A stretch of DNA of 64,000 bases from Anisodus tanguticus (taxonomy: Eukaryota; Streptophyta; Magnoliopsida; Solanales; Solanaceae): contig CM067546.1 of assembly GCA_034509755.1 (NCBI GenBank), positions 16,102,615-16,166,614 on the forward strand. Reading direction: 5' to 3'. Both the position numbers and the translations under genes were made by a program. Position 1 is the stretch's first letter; every line of letters starts with the position of its first letter. Positions 11,657 to 23,615 of this stretch are shown one piece after another. The notes beneath the pieces are model-generated. The model did not search any database. It was given only the letters and a program-made list of their open reading frames with translations, and was not told where the DNA came from.

Positions 11657-13105
11657 AATTACAAGGAATATGAACAACTCTAAAAAGAGAGGAACATGGA
11701 TGTCTCAAGCTTAATGAGAAGTGTTTAGTTTCATGAAAATATTTATACCAAGTCATGCCAAAGAAAGGAGTTAGCCCTACATATTTCGAATCGGAGCTTA
11801 ACATTTAGCTACCCGGATAAATCTTTTTACGGTTGGAGATGGAGAGATTATTCCATATAACATTCAAATTTCCTTTCTTTTTCTCAAAATTGATACCGTC
11901 CAAACCACTGTGGTCGTGTTCCGTAGGACTTAAACAGTCACAATGTATCGTATGACATTTTAACTATAACGATATGATGCCAACAATATAAAGAACAAAG
12001 TAGAAATGCTCCAAGGATGATAATAAAATAGATCTCTACTCTTACTTTTTTTGGTGTTCAAGAATATTGTGGGTATCCCCTTATATGGAAGAGTGTGAGT
12101 CGGTCACATGATTGTCTATAAATTACTATGATTGGTCTTGGCTCTTTTGGAGCCGACAATAGTTTTCTCAACTTTAAAGAAGTCTTTTTAGGTTAAATTG
12201 ATATAAAGTTATAACTAGTGGAGGTTAAGAACATCTAGAAGGTCTACGTAGATTAAGTGGCATTATTTAATTATTAAGTAACCTAAATAAAAAGGAACTT
12301 TTAAATAGTTTATTGCTAATCTACTTAAATATCACTAAGTCAGTGTTTCATCGTTACTACTATTACAGTTGTTGATTTTTTTTACTACATTGCAATGATA
12401 AAGAAATACAACATGTAACGTAAAAGTTAGGCAAGCAAATAGTCTTTAGTATATCTCACGTGTGCAATTTTCAGCTTAGCGCCCCATTAAAAAATATTCA
12501 TAACTTCAAGTTGAAAGGTTCAAATAACAAACGGTTTGATATGATGAAAACTAGACTTATAGACCTTCGATTTGGTGGGTGGATCGACCCCTAACTTCTA
12601 GTACATAGCGAGAAAAGCTTTAACAAAAATGACACAAATATAGAGGAATTTATGAACGCTAGCTTGGCGACGCCTTGTCGACTTTCAAATTACAACTTAC
12701 ATGACATTAAAACTTAATATAAAACTACTACACGATTAAAATACCTTACAATACGACTTGCATAATATGATGAGCACTTCTACTCCTAACCCGAAGGTAC
12801 AGGTTATTACAAATTGTCAAATTGTCTCCCTCTTTAATTGTTAATTAATTCCTTGTTCACAATTTACTTAAATTTAATCACTTTATACACAATTCATATA
12901 CTCATTATAATGATCATGTGATATAGCACTAGTTCATGAACTCTTTGGCACGCAAGAATATTATTTTCAATCATTGCGTCACACTTTTAAATCGTTAAAT
13001 TATCTCAGGACTTCATCGTTTTATATACTAAGCTCTTGATCTGAACACTTGAAAATGACCAAATTCTCCAAGTTCATATCGATTTAATTATGACGGGGTA
13101 TAACA

Positions 13106-13223
13106 ATGTGAAAGGTATATTTTGCAGCCAAAAATACCTTACTCTAGCCAAATTGTTAATGTTTTGAGGTAATCTTATGCATGACCGTCCTGCATGACAT
13201 TGTGCCTCCATGAATGATAGTAT
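13106..13223 (-). pseudogene. Minus-strand LINE, piece 4 (post zf-RVT)
   Basis: Read on the minus strand from 13223, the frame continues the LINE piece that ends at 19803. The RRNT end of that piece joins IIHGGTMS, followed by a VRYFWLQNIPF-like stretch. The plus LINE has RRNTIMHGGKMN and YPWLKNVPY at the same place. The gypsy LTR begins right after it at 13105, so the LINE RNase H and 3' end are missing here. Confidence 0.7.
13219..13223. repeat. TSD of RLC-1 (AGTAT)
   Basis: AGTAT directly before TGTTTGG. It is identical to 19803-19807. Confidence 0.85.
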
Positions 13224-14032
13224 TGTTTGGATATAATTGTTGTAGGGAACGAGAAGTAAATAACTATTACAATAATAGAAAGGATAAACAAACTATTACA
13301 ATAAAACTGGAAATCAAAACCTTAACAGATTGCTGGTGTGATTCGTTGAGTCGAGTGATGGCACTCTTTCTTTAAGACAAGATTGCCCCATATGTCTCCT
13401 TTTATGGTGTTGAGCAATAGTCTCCCAAGATACAACAACAACTTTAACAAGTGAGCAAAGGAAACTCAAGTGTTACTCTTGAAGAACTTTGAGTATAGTG
13501 ACTTTGCTAGAGCGGAAGAATATGAGCTGTGAAAATCCCTTCAATAGACATGTAATTGCACTAGAATGAGGGGTTACATTCAGCCAAATAATGACTGAAT
13601 TCATGTGGCAAGTAATGGAGAATCAATGCTCCAAAACCAGCCCAACTGTCAGATTTTTCCAACTTCCCGTCGCAGCTTTCTGCCTCCGAAGCGCCGCAGC
13701 TCCGGTAACTATTCGGCCAGCGCCGCGGCTCCGACGGTTGTGGCGCCGCGGCCCTTCACAGCTCCGCGATGATTTTCGACTCGTTTCATCTTACACATCG
13801 TACACTTCTTCCTTCCTTTATCAACGTGGAATACTTTGTCATTTGGCCAATAACCATCCATAATTCTATGTCTCAAACGTATTACATACGTACCAATATC
13901 TCTCTTCACTAATGAAATTTGTGATACTTGGCACTACGTGTGTGGAAACGATGTTTCCGACATGCGGGCCCAATTGTTCGAGTCATAAATTAATGGGATA
14001 TACTTAATTCCACATTTAGTAAATTTCCAACA
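13224..14032 (-). repeat. RLC-1 3' LTR
   Basis: 809 bp, pairing with 18859-19802. Two deletions relative to the 5' LTR are visible: about 95 bp near 13535 and about 45 bp in the GC-rich block near 13715. A purine run (CAAGAAGGGA on the minus strand) just outside 14032 is the likely polypurine tract. Confidence 0.9.
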
Positions 14033-14659
14033 ATCCCTTCTTGAAAGAGATTTTGGCGTACACACATGGTGCCTTTTCTAGCAATCTTTCAACGGACCGA
14101 TGTTGCATCTGGATAGGTAGCATACACTTTGAACCTTCCATAGTTGAATACCATCGGACTTACTTAATGTGCGGTGAACGTGATGTCTTGAATCTCAGTG
14201 TTTAGTGTAAGCCAAGTCAACGGTACCAACACAACAACTTCCTCTAATCAATTCTTCGTAATGTTTTGTCCGTTGTGGCCATGGACACTTCTTAGATTCT
14301 TAAATGCGTTCATTTGAGACGGTCTGTCCTCGCACTTAAATAGGCGGTCTCCTACAAGGTATCCTGCTATACCCCACTTTACAAGTGTTAGGAACCATTA
14401 AAAATTTCCCCAAACCTAACCTCAACCGGTGAGGATCATTAAAGGTTTTGGAAACTTAACCTTCACCCACACTGCAGATAGCACTTATAGTCTATCGCGG
14501 GAACGGCTTTGGATTTGGTGTTTCCCTACAGAAATCACTATCTGAAGTGCTCATGCTTCCACCGAAGCAATCAACTGAACATTTACAACTTAGTTTTCCC
14601 ATTGAACCTAATTCCTGGGATCTCCAGTCAGTAAGGTTGGGTTACCACCGTATTGGTCC
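14033..14659 (-). other. RLC-1 3' untranslated region
   Basis: No coding pattern is visible between the end of the RNase H ORF and the polypurine tract beside the 3' LTR. Confidence 0.6.
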
Positions 14660-15215
14660 TTATACTTTGGGTTTTAAGCCCATTCCCCTAGACAGGCAGA
14701 ACATCTGATCCTTGGGTAAGCCCTTTGTTAGTGGGTCTGCTATATTATCCTTTGACTTTATGTAATCAATGGATATTATACACGTGGTGATCAGCTGCCT
14801 AACGGTCTTATGCCTCCGTCGAATATGATGAGACTTGCCATTGTACATAGCATTCTGTGCCCTTCCTAGAGCCGATTGGCTATCGCAATGGATTATTACA
14901 GAAGGTACAAGTTTGTTCCAACAAGGAACATCCTCTAAGAAGTTGTGAATCCACTCAACTTCTTCTCCTGCTTTGTCTAAAGCGATAAAATCCGACTCCA
15001 TCATGGATCGGGCGATGCAAGTTTGTTTATAGGATTTCCAAGACACAGCCCCACTACCAATTGTAAATACATACCCACTGGTGGACTTGGTGTTCTCTAT
15101 ATCAGATATCCAGTTTGCATCACTGTACCTCTCGAGTATAGTTGGATATCTCGAATAATGCGACCCATAAGTTAGCGTGTATTTCAGGTATTAAAGTACC
15201 CGATTCAACGCCTTT
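14660..15215 (-). pseudogene. RLC-1 RNase H
   Basis: The minus-strand open stretch 15046-14660 reads SWKSYKQTCIARSMMESDF (copia 'S..Q..V..S..EAEY' region), then VIIHCDSQSALG, RRRHKTVRQLI and NIADPLTKGLP. These are the conserved copia RNase H C-terminal motifs. The part between 15215 and 15046 (GYSDANWISDIE-like) lies in other frames, so breaks separate it from RT. The element protein would have degraded the RNA template during cDNA synthesis in the particle. Confidence 0.85.
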
Positions 15216-16095
15216 CAGTGATCATCACTCGAAATACGGCTAAACCTAGCTAACTTGTTGACTGCATAAGCAATATCAGGTCGGATGCAGTTTTTTATGT
15301 ACATCAAACTACCTATCACCTGTGCATATTGCTCCTGGAATATGGGTGCACAATGATGTTTATCACGCTTTTGATTTCTATCCATTGGTGACTTTATAGG
15401 CGAACTGTCAAACATCTCTAACTTTCTCAAAACATCCTCGATGTAGTGAGACTAAGATAAGACCAGTCCGTCAGACGTCTTAGAGATTTTTATCCCTAAG
15501 ATGACATCTGCGATACCCATATCCTTCATGTCGAATCATTGTTTCAACATGTTCTTAGTCTCTAGAATTATGCTAGGACTGCTCCCTATGATCAACATGT
15601 CGTCTACATATATGCATATCATAACAAACGAGTTAGAGTTACCTTTCATGTAGACACATTTGTCACACTCATTAATGGCGAAACCCTTTGATAGCAGAGT
15701 ACTATCAAAATTTTCATGTTATTGCTTCGGGGCTTGTTTCAGCCCGTCAGTGATTTGACAAGCCGACAGACTTTCTTCTCTTGCCCTTGAACCACAAACC
15801 CCTTGGGTTGGTCCATATAAATTTCTTCTTCCAAATCACTATTTAGGAAGGCTGTCTTTATATACATTTGATGTATCTCAAGGTCACACAACGCTGCAAT
15901 CGCAATGAATACTCGTGTGGACGTCATCTGAGATATCGGAGAGTACGTGTCAAAGTAGTCAAGACCTTCTTTCTGCCGATAGCCCTTGACTACCAACCTA
16001 GCCTTGTACTTATCTATAGAACCATCTGCATTATACTTCCGTTTAAGTATCCACTTACAACCCAACGGTTTATTTCTCGGAGGAAGATCAACCAA
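15215..16095 (-). pseudogene. RLC-1 reverse transcriptase
   Basis: 16095-15739 reads KPLGCKWILKRKYNADGS, YKARLVVKGYRQKEG, FDTYSPISQMTSTR, MYIKTAFLNSDLEEEIYMD and PKGFVVQGQE, the canonical start of copia RT. The catalytic YVDDMLIIGS is readable at about 15592-15620 in another frame. It is followed by the LRKLEMFDSSPIKSPMD and VIGSLMYIKNCIRPDIAYA block at 15430-15215. At least two frame changes and stops separate these pieces, so the enzyme is not made whole. Confidence 0.9.
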
Positions 16096-16127
16096 CCTCC
16101 AAGTATGGTTATGAGAATGGAGCCTAT

Positions 16128-16529
16128 TTAACTCACAATAACTTCTTTCCAGAGCGGTGCTTTTGGAGTTGACAATGCTTCAGCAATTGTCCTTGGTTCA
16201 TCATCAACCATATAAGCTACAAAGTCAGGATTGAAGGATTTATCCTTCCTGGCCCTTTTACTTCGCCTTAGTTCTATCTCTGGTGACTCCAAGTTCTGAG
16301 AATCTGGAACACTAGATTCCGGATATTTAGCCACTTCGAGATCCACTAGATCTGAACCGTTTAGATCCGGGCTGTCAACGACTCCAGATTCCTGAGAGCT
16401 TTGTTCATAACTTCGTTTGCGAGAGGTTATGTCTTTTTCCTTTCTAGGAAAGATATCTTCAAAGAATTGAGCATTCCTTGATTCCATGATTGTAATCTCG
16501 TGGATATCTGGAATATCTGACTTATGCAC
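16128..16529 (-). pseudogene. RLC-1 linker between integrase and RT
   Basis: The open stretch reads MHKSDIPDIHEITIMESRN, FFEDIFPRKEK, then an acidic Ser/Pro-rich segment and RRSKRARKDKSF. It corresponds to the variable C-terminal integrase/hinge region of copia pol. It is continuous with the domains on both sides except for stops. Confidence 0.75.
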
Positions 16530-17494
16530 TAGGAAGTAATAAGCACTACTGTTATTTGCATATAAGATGAATATGCAATCTACAGTCTTAGGCCCAAACT
16601 TGACCTACTTTGGCTTAGGTACTTCAACCTTTGCCAGATAACCCCACACCTTTAAATATTTATAGATGGGTTTTTTTCCCATCCATGATTCATATGGAGT
16701 TTCGTCCTTACCCTTATGTGGGACTCTGTTAACAATCGTATTAGCGGTAAGGACAGCTTCTCCTCACATGTTTTGGGGAAGACCGGAATTGATGAGCAAG
16801 GCATTCATCATTTCCTTCAATGTGCGATTCTTACATTCCGCCACACCGTTCGATTGAGGTGAGTATGGAGTCGTCGTTTGATGAACAATGCCTTCTTGGG
16901 CACAATATTCCTCAAATGGCGCTACATATTGTCCCCCTCTATCGCTACGAATAGATTTAATCTGCATGCTTAGTTGGTTCTCAACTTCTTCTTTTAACGT
17001 CGAAATGCTTCAAAGGCTTCATCCTTACTTTTTAACAACTAAAGTTAACAATACCTTGTGCTATCATCAATGAAAGTCACAAAGTACTTGTTCCCCCTAA
17101 TTTGTGCAAACTTCAAATCACATATATATGTGTGAATAAGTTCTAGAGGAACGGTATTCCTTTCGACGAATCTAAAAGGAAGCTTTGTGAGTTTTGCCTC
17201 TACGCACACCTGACACTTATGTTGAGGGTTTACGTCGATAGACGGAAACAACTCCAACTTTACTAACCTTTGGATGGACTTGTAGTTGACATGTCCTAAT
17301 CTATGATGCCATAAACTAGAGGACTCAAGCAAGTAAGATGAAGAGACTTCAATATTATTGCTTTTACGTAATTCAGACATGGTGTTTACTTTGAAGAGGC
17401 CTTCACAGACGAATGCTCTTCCCACAAACGTTCCATTCTTAGTGACTACAAATTTATTAGACTCAAACACTAGTCTAAAACCAGCATTAACCAA
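16530..17494 (-). pseudogene. RLC-1 integrase
   Basis: The GAG-pre-integrase zinc domain is visible as WHHRLGHVNYKSIQ and CQVCVEAKLTKLPF. The core starts at TYICDLKF and YFVTFIDDSTRY (first two Asp region). It continues at 16967-16764 with IRSDRGGQY, and TTPYSPQSNGVAECKNRTL contains the catalytic Glu position (usually GVAERKNRT). Frames change between about 17045 and 16967. The enzyme would insert the cDNA into host chromatin. Confidence 0.88.
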
Positions 17495-17508
17495 TAAAGA
17501 ACATGAAA

Positions 17509-17832
17509 TTAAATTTCACGAACATGCATCACTTCCTTCAGAGTGAGCTCCTTCCCAGAAGTCATCTTCAGGACTACATTTCCTACCCCTAGCACATCAG
17601 AGGAAGCGTTGTTTCCCATGAACATCTTCTTGTTTGTAACCGGTGTATAAGTGGAGAAGGCATCTCTGTTAGAACAGATGTCTCTTGTAGCACCTGTGTC
17701 CAACCACCATTGCATAGGATTCTCAACCAGGTTTGCTTCTAGCACCACCGCTGAGAACTCCTCAATCATGTCATCCAGAAATTGGTCCTTGACAATGTTA
17801 ACCTGAGCCTTGCCCTCAGCCTTGGGGTTCTC
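17509..17832 (-). pseudogene. RLC-1 aspartic protease
   Basis: The open stretch 17769-17509 reads WWLDTGATRDICSNRDAF with the catalytic DTG at 17692-17700 intact, then FMGNNASSDVLGVGNVVL, as in copia proteases. The enzyme cleaves the Gag-Pol polyprotein. It follows the zinc knuckle directly, with one stop between. Confidence 0.85.
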
Positions 17833-18815
17833 TTATTGCTCAGTATTGAGCTTGCGACAGTCCTTGATCATATGACCAGGTTTTCTACAATGATGACAGT
17901 TTCCTTTGAACTTCTCCACTGCTTGGGTCTTGCCGTCTTTCTGGAACTTCCGCTTCTTGCTTAGGTTCCCTTTGGCCTTAACAAGATTTGCCTTTGCCTT
18001 AGCGGGTTGTTTACCCCTAGGCAAGGCCTTCTTATTATCTTCCTAAATTTGGAGTTTGATAATAAGTTCTTCAAAGGTCATCTCCTTTTTCTTGAGCTTG
18101 AAGTAGCTCATAAACTCATTCCACAAAGGAGGTAACTTTTCAATCAGTGATGCAACCAAAAACTGCTCGTTTGGCTTCATACCTTCCAAATCCAGGTGAT
18201 GTAAAATCATTTGGAATTCATGGACTTGGGACATCACTGTCTTACTATCCACCATTTGAAATTTCAGAAATTTCCTAACTATGAATTTCTTAGTACCTGC
18301 ATCTTGTGCGTTGTACTTCTTTTGTAGCTTCTCCCACAACTCTTTGCCAGTGCCAACGGTGCAATACACCATGTCGAGAGGGTCTGACAAGTAGTTCAAT
18401 ATGTAATTCTTACACATGAAATCACTATCACTCCATGCATCAAGAACCATCTTCATGCCATTAATGACATGAATACCAAGGACCCTTCACCCATTTCAGA
18501 AGGTGAAGGGTCCATTTCATCTCTAGCTTGTGGATGATCTTCTGTTAGGAAACGTGCCATTCCCATAACAGTCAGATAGAAGAGCATTTTTTGTTGCCAT
18601 CTTTTGAAGTTTGACCCCATGAATTTTTCAGGGCGTTCATGCTGAAATCCAGTAGGTGGCGGAGCGGCAACATTCCTTTGAGTGGTAGCAAAGGCGTTGG
18701 ATGAGCCTTGAGCAACCGTAAAGGCATTAGGAGTGCCTTGAGTAGTTGGGAAGGCAGAGGAATTACCTTGAGCAGCAGCAGCAGAACCAGAAGTAGTTTG
18801 ATTTACGCCAGTCAT
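17833..18815 (-). pseudogene. RLC-1 gag (with intact zinc knuckle)
   Basis: The frame starts at the ATG at 18815 (MTGVNQTTSGSAAAAQ), with imperfect Gln/Ala/Thr repeats before the capsid part FQHERPEKFMGSNFKRW. It continues in a second frame (18456-18043: WSDSDFMCKNYILNYL, CTVGTGKELWEKLQKKY, FQMVDSKTVMSQVHEFQ), then a Lys-rich segment and the CHHCRKPGHMIKDC zinc knuckle (CX2CX4HX4C, near 17857-17898). A frame change near 18453 and a stop near 18042 break it. The role is particle assembly and RNA packaging. Confidence 0.85.
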
Positions 18816-18858
18816 CTTTCTAACTTAGTTACTTACAACAAAATGTTGTCTTAAAATT

Positions 18859-19802
18859 GTTGGGATACAACTGTTGTAGGGAACGGGAAGTAAATAACTA
18901 TTACAATAGTAGAAAGGATAAACAAACTATTACAATAAAACTAGAAATCAAAACCTTACCAGATTGCTTGTGTGATTCGCTGAGTCGTGTGACAACACTA
19001 TTTTTTTAAGACAAGATTTTCCCGTATGTCTCCTTTTACGGTGTTGAGCAATAGTCTCCCAAGATACAACAACAACATTAACAAGTGAGCAAAAGAAACT
19101 TAAGTGTTACTCTTGAAGAACTTTGAGTATAGTGACTTTGCTAGAGAGGAAGAATATGAGCTCTGAAAATCTGGAGAATTTTCTAAGTGTTGAGTGTTGT
19201 TTTCAATTGAGCCAAAGGCCTCAATTTATAGTGTCAAGAGAAGACCCCTCATCTAGCCAACTAATGGCCTTCAATATCCATGTAATTGCACTTGAATGAG
19301 GGGTTACATTCAACCAAATAATGGTTGAATTCATGTGGCAAGTAATGCAGAATCAATGCTCCAAAACCAGCCTAAACGTTAGATTTTTCCAACTTCCCGT
19401 CGCAACTTTCTGCCTCCGAAGCATCGCGGCTCCAATAACTGTCCAGTCATTTTGCGCCGCGGAGCAGCCTGGGAGGCGCCGCGGCGCTACGGCGCCACAG
19501 CTCCGATGGTTGTGGCGCTGCGGCCCTTCACGGCTCCGCGGTGATTTCTGACTCGTTTCATCTTACACTTCTTCTTTCATTTACCAACGTGGAATACTTT
19601 GTCATTTGGCTAATAACCGTCCATAATTCTATGTCTCAAACGTATTACATACGTACCAATATCTCTTTCACTAATGAAATTTGCGATACTTGGCACTACA
19701 TGTGCGTGTGTGTGGAAATGACATTTCCGACGTGCGGGCCCAATTGTTCGAGTCATAAATTAATGGGATATACTTAATTCCACATTTAGTAAATTTCCAA
19801 CA
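18859..19802 (-). repeat. RLC-1 5' LTR
   Basis: 944 bp. It starts TGTTGGAAATTTAC on the minus strand at 19802 and ends in CCCAACA at 18859. It contains the GC-rich palindrome-like cluster at about 19455-19545, which is partly deleted in the 3' LTR. Confidence 0.9.
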
Positions 19803-19807
19803 AGTAT
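19803..19807. repeat. TSD of RLC-1 (AGTAT)
   Basis: AGTAT immediately after the LTR end CCAACA. It pairs with 13219-13223. Confidence 0.85.
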
Positions 19808-20595
19808 TCCTCCTCTTTCAAAATTTAAAAAATTCAAAGCAGGCGTATCTTAGAAATTGGCTTATGTTTTGTTGGACAAGTTGTGTTCCATCATTGAACC
19901 ACAACTTGTTGCACCTGTACAAAAGGACCATGTACACCAACTGCACTAGTTAAATACCTTCAAATGCTAGATGCAAAATTACATGTGAGAAATAGATTGT
20001 CAACTGTGTCCTATTAAGACTGAATGAAACATCTACATCTTGACACAGTTGGAAACCCAACCCTGTTCAATACTTGATCCACTGGAAACTTGTACTACCA
20101 TAACCTCCATAAGAAATATGAGCTCATGAATGGTAAACCTTGTGTCCACATAATTTTGTAATAACAAGAGTAATGTTCTTTCTGCCTCAAAACATCTCAA
20201 GCACTACTAACTGTGAAGTTTTCACTGCTTGTTGGTATCCACTATGGTTTATCCCAGTTTCAGCTTGTTGACTTATTTGGAGCTCAACTCTAACACGCTC
20301 TACTATGTCTTTTGGTTGTTTGTGTTGTAATCATTGATAGTTCGAGTTACCAACTTCTATAAATTAGTCCAAGTCTTCTATTATTTAATATTTTTAAACT
20401 CTTAAGGGACCACATAATTCATCTCTTTACCCTCTATAGTTGAATTTTCTTACTTATGCGAAGAGAAACTTAGTATTCATGCAAATAGGCCCCTTCCCTT
20501 CTTTATTGGATGAATGCTTCTTTTCTAGGGGACTTTGGCATAGGTTTCATAGGGCCTGAGGCCCCCACCAATCTGTAAAATGAGGATCATGAATT

Positions 20596-20600
20596 CCCCT
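20596..20600. repeat. TSD of RLC-2 (CCCCT)
   Basis: CCCCT directly before TGAAAGTATA. It is identical to 29254-29258. Confidence 0.9.
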
Positions 20601-22140
20601 TGAAAGTATATTTATGTCCTATAGATAATCTGTATTAGGACAAATGTACATTACACACATTCGTATTATTATTAATAGAGATTAATATTTTGGCATTTGT
20701 AAATTATTGAATTATTAATTGATTGTTTGTAATATTCTATAATATGCATCCCTGGAGGTTACGCTGGTATTAATAGTGTGAGATATTAATATTATAATGT
20801 AACTCTTAAAATAGCCTCGACTAATGATCATCGAGAATGAGATATCGATGATATGTGATAAATCGACATGTGGTCTGCATCACATCCTTAGAGGTTGTAG
20901 TATGTCTCACCTGCTACGAGTAATGACTACCCGTGATGGACACATGGATACTTTGGAAGTATTGGTATACCCTGCTGATATACTATTTGATACACTTGTC
21001 TACAGTGTGATCAACGTGTGGGAGATATAATTCCTTATACTTGAGGTAAATACGCGCCTTGTCTACAAAGTAATGTACTTTGATCCCGTCCTAAGCTCAA
21101 ATACCTTATAGGTTGAGATACGGCTTGTATTGGGTACATTACGATGTGTATTAAATATGGTAGTTGAGGCAAGATTAGGATTCATTCCTCGAATGTATAT
21201 TCGAGAGAACACTCGGATTGTCAGTGATATTAGGTCGACTAAGTTGTTGGCCAATGCAATAGACGTATTTAAAATATGGTCTAGTTGTCAACTAATATAA
21301 ATGAGATACAACAATTAAGCCATTTTGGAAAGACACTTGACAAATCCTAATCTTGATTGGGTGTATCGTGAATGAAAGCATTTTATCTTACCATATAAAG
21401 GTTAAGTTTACTGGATTCGCGTAAACGTACTTCACATATTGAGTTCATCTTGCGGCTCCATCTAGGAGTTCCGCTTAGACCTTAATTTGATTAATGTCTA
21501 TATTAGAAGGCCTGTAAGGTCACACTATGTCGATTGTCCTTTCTATCTAAGGATGTATTGAGAGAGTAATTAAATGTTTGATTTAGAATCGATATATTTA
21601 AATGAATAATAATTATTTTAATTAAGTCAAAATTAGATTTTAGATTTAATTAATAATGCGCAGAAAATAAATCAAGACAGTGCAGAAGCACGTTGAGCGC
21701 CGCGATGCCCATACCCTAGGGCCGCAGCGCCTCTGCATCGAATTTTGGGCGTGGCCCAAGGTCAAACCCTAATTCGGTTTTGACCTAATTTTCACCTATA
21801 AATAGTGGCATTCACTTCATTATTCATACACCAATTTCATATTATCATTCTAAGCCTTAGAGACTTATAATCAAAACTCTCTCGAACCTCTATCGAATTT
21901 CCTAGCTTTCCGAAAGAGAAGTACATTGAAGCTTGGAGCTTGCAGTCAAAGTGGCAACCGCGTGTCAACCCCATTGTAGATAAAGATTGCAGATACTATA
22001 ACTTGTAAGTATTATGCTTTATGTTACAGGTTTGATTTTTGTTTAACCATACCAGAAAAGTTATTAGGGTAAGTAAGAAATAATATTTTAAACTTCCGAT
22101 GTGCCTTACTTATGTGTTTTGAACCTAACAAAACCCTACA
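20601..22140 (+). repeat. RLC-2 5' LTR
   Basis: 1540 bp, TGAAAGTATATT to AACCCTACA. A TATA box (CCTATAAATAG) lies at about 21797. A GC-rich block with GCGCCGCGATGCCC and GGGCCGCAGCGCC lies upstream of it at about 21696-21738. A ~46-bp segment present here (near 20893-20940) is missing from the 3' LTR. Confidence 0.92.
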
Positions 22141-22141
22141 G

Positions 22142-22153
22142 TGGTATCAGAGC
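22142..22153 (+). promoter_or_regulatory. RLC-2 primer-binding site
   Basis: TGGTATCAGAGC lies one base after the LTR end and is the exact plant initiator tRNA-Met primer-binding sequence. Confidence 0.93.
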
Positions 22154-23615
22154 CCAGGTTGGTTAAATGATTATATAACAATTCAATAAAGTAATAATAT
22201 GGGTTAAACATAAAATTAGATTAAAATGAGGTTTCTTGAAATCCTACATGTCTTGAACGAATGTTGACCTTTTGATATCAGCCTAAATTATCTCCTACGC
22301 TAACTCGAGGAAGTCTTTCCGCTCTAACTCAAACTAAGCAAAAAGTGCATTGTCTGGCTCATTGCACGGTGCATGGCTAAGAACTGGTAAGAACAGATGA
22401 TGGTCGATATGGGCGTTATTGATAATAGTGGGTGATGATAAAGGACCTGTGAATTGATCCCTAAATTGGATTTAGGAGTTGAACGATTTTGAAAAATCAA
22501 TACAGAAATGTTTGTCAGGACATCGACGCCGCGACGCTTGCTAGGACAATAGGCGCCGCGGCGCTAATGCATTTATAGAAGCAGAAATGTTTCTGCCTCT
22601 TGCAGCGCCGCGGCGCTAATGCATTTTGCAGAATCCGAAAGGCTTCTACTTCAGTGGCGCCACGACCCTAATGATTAGCGCCGCAGCCCCACCTCTCCAG
22701 AAACAAAAAAAAAATAGAGTTCAGAATGTTTAACCCAAGATTATTATGATACGGTATAATTGACAAGTATACTGTTTATGTGATAAATAGATTAATGTTT
22801 GTCATTTACATTTCTAGAATAGCGTCCGCTATAACTGTCTGAGCAGGCGGCGCCCAGTATTTGATTAAACCATCTTATATCATGCATATTGGGTTGACGG
22901 TTCCCAACTATATGTGTCATTAGTTTTGCATGATGTTAAGATGTCATATTGGATATAGCGTAAAAGAGTTGATCTTGGTTAAAACCCTAAATTAAAATGT
23001 TCCCCAAATTTTTAAATACAAGTCTAAATTAAAACGCGTCGTCCATTATAATTGTTAGAGTGCAAAATCCTTTTCGGCGATACGAGTTTTTATGCCAAAA
23101 CATTTGCTCTAAGTCTACGAGGACCGAGACTCTTTCATAGATGTGTTTTAATGTAAAGGTAAACAATAAACTTTTGTGGGTATTTACACCAAAGTGTTTG
23201 CTCACAAAGGCCAAATTTGCTTAGATACATAAACGCAGTCGTGTAATGGGGTTGACTTGCTTAGACAAATCTTGGCGCCAAAGTGTCGGACTAATCTAAG
23301 GATGCAAGATTAAATGTAATATTTGATCAACCAAGAGTTGCAAATAAGTTTTGCAATTGGTTTAGAACCTACCAAGACGTGTTACTGAAGTTATTAGCCA
23401 AAGCAAACGCGGAGATAGCATAGGCTTGGATCTTGGCCCATTATGACCTCAAATTAAAATAGGTTTGTATTCTACCATGGGGTCATAGAAGTATGTTAAA
23501 ATAGTGGGAGCTAATTAAACAAAAGGCCATGTTGATTAGCCTAAATGAATGTGTATAATAGGAAATAGATTTTGAGTTTCATTTCCCGTCTATCTAATTC
23601 TTTAAATTATAAAAG
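22154..23615 (+). other. RLC-2 untranslated leader with GC-rich repeats
   Basis: About 1.46 kb lies between the PBS and gag with no supported ORF. At 22521-22690 a cluster of GC-rich words interrupts AT-rich DNA: GACGCCGCGACGC, then GGCGCCGCGGCGCTAATGCA and GCGCCGCGGCGCTAATGCA about 50 bp apart, then GGCGCCACGACC and GCGCCGCAGCC. Two copies are perfect palindromes (GCGCCGCGGCGC). Confidence 0.7.

Larger units (their letters stand above)
8366..13105 (-). repeat. Gypsy 5' LTR (minus), split by a LINE
   Basis: The ends are TGTTATACCCCGTC on the minus strand at 13105 and GGTGTGACA at 8366, which form a short inverted terminal pair. Removing the inserted LINE and one target copy (9361-11656) leaves about 2.4 kb, a normal size for such LTRs. 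A similar piece (GTTAGTAYGAAA.AATGTACT block) recurs at 54963-55045. No 5-bp target duplication is visible because the far end of the element was not located. An alternative start at 12811 (TGTAATAACC after a purine run) cannot be excluded. The LTR cuts the minus-strand LINE at 13106. Confidence 0.6.
13224..19802 (-). mobile_element. RLC-1: full-length Ty1/copia element
   Basis: A 6.6-kb minus-strand copia retrotransposon with two LTRs, 5-bp target duplications (AGTAT) and the Ty1/copia domain order gag, protease, integrase, RT, RNase H. It sits inside a minus-strand LINE whose reading frame resumes across the target site. The LTR ends are TGTTGG and CCAACA. Over the first ~310 aligned bases of the inner ends I count about 23 substitutions, so insertion is not very recent. 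Every coding block is broken by stops or frameshifts. A clear tRNA-Met primer site was not found next to the 5' LTR. Confidence 0.92.
19803..20600 (-). pseudogene. Minus-strand LINE, piece 3 (zf-RVT region)
   Basis: Read from 20600 downward, this continues the LINE frame that ends at 29254 with DDWTMLG. The middle is badly broken, but from about 20120 the zf-RVT pattern is plain: LWYYKFPVDQVLNRVGFPTV, then TVDNLFLTCNFASS. Near 19810 comes the KRR motif that continues into piece 4. The RLC-1 and RLC-2 elements occupy its two ends, each at a perfect 5-bp target duplication. Confidence 0.75.

Noticed and set aside
12790..12835. Possible LTR start TGTAATAACC at 12811 after a purine run that looks like a polypurine tract
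   Set aside because: The stronger LTR-type start TGTTATACCCCG lies at 13105, where LINE sequence stops, and a PBS-like site at the low end marks this as a 5' LTR, which would not have a PPT outside. It is kept as an alternative only.
13591..13863. 90-codon plus-strand ORF in RLC-1 3' LTR (and 76 codons at 19321-19551)
   Set aside because: It arises from the GC-rich LTR block, which lacks stop codons; the frame is not conserved between the two LTRs.
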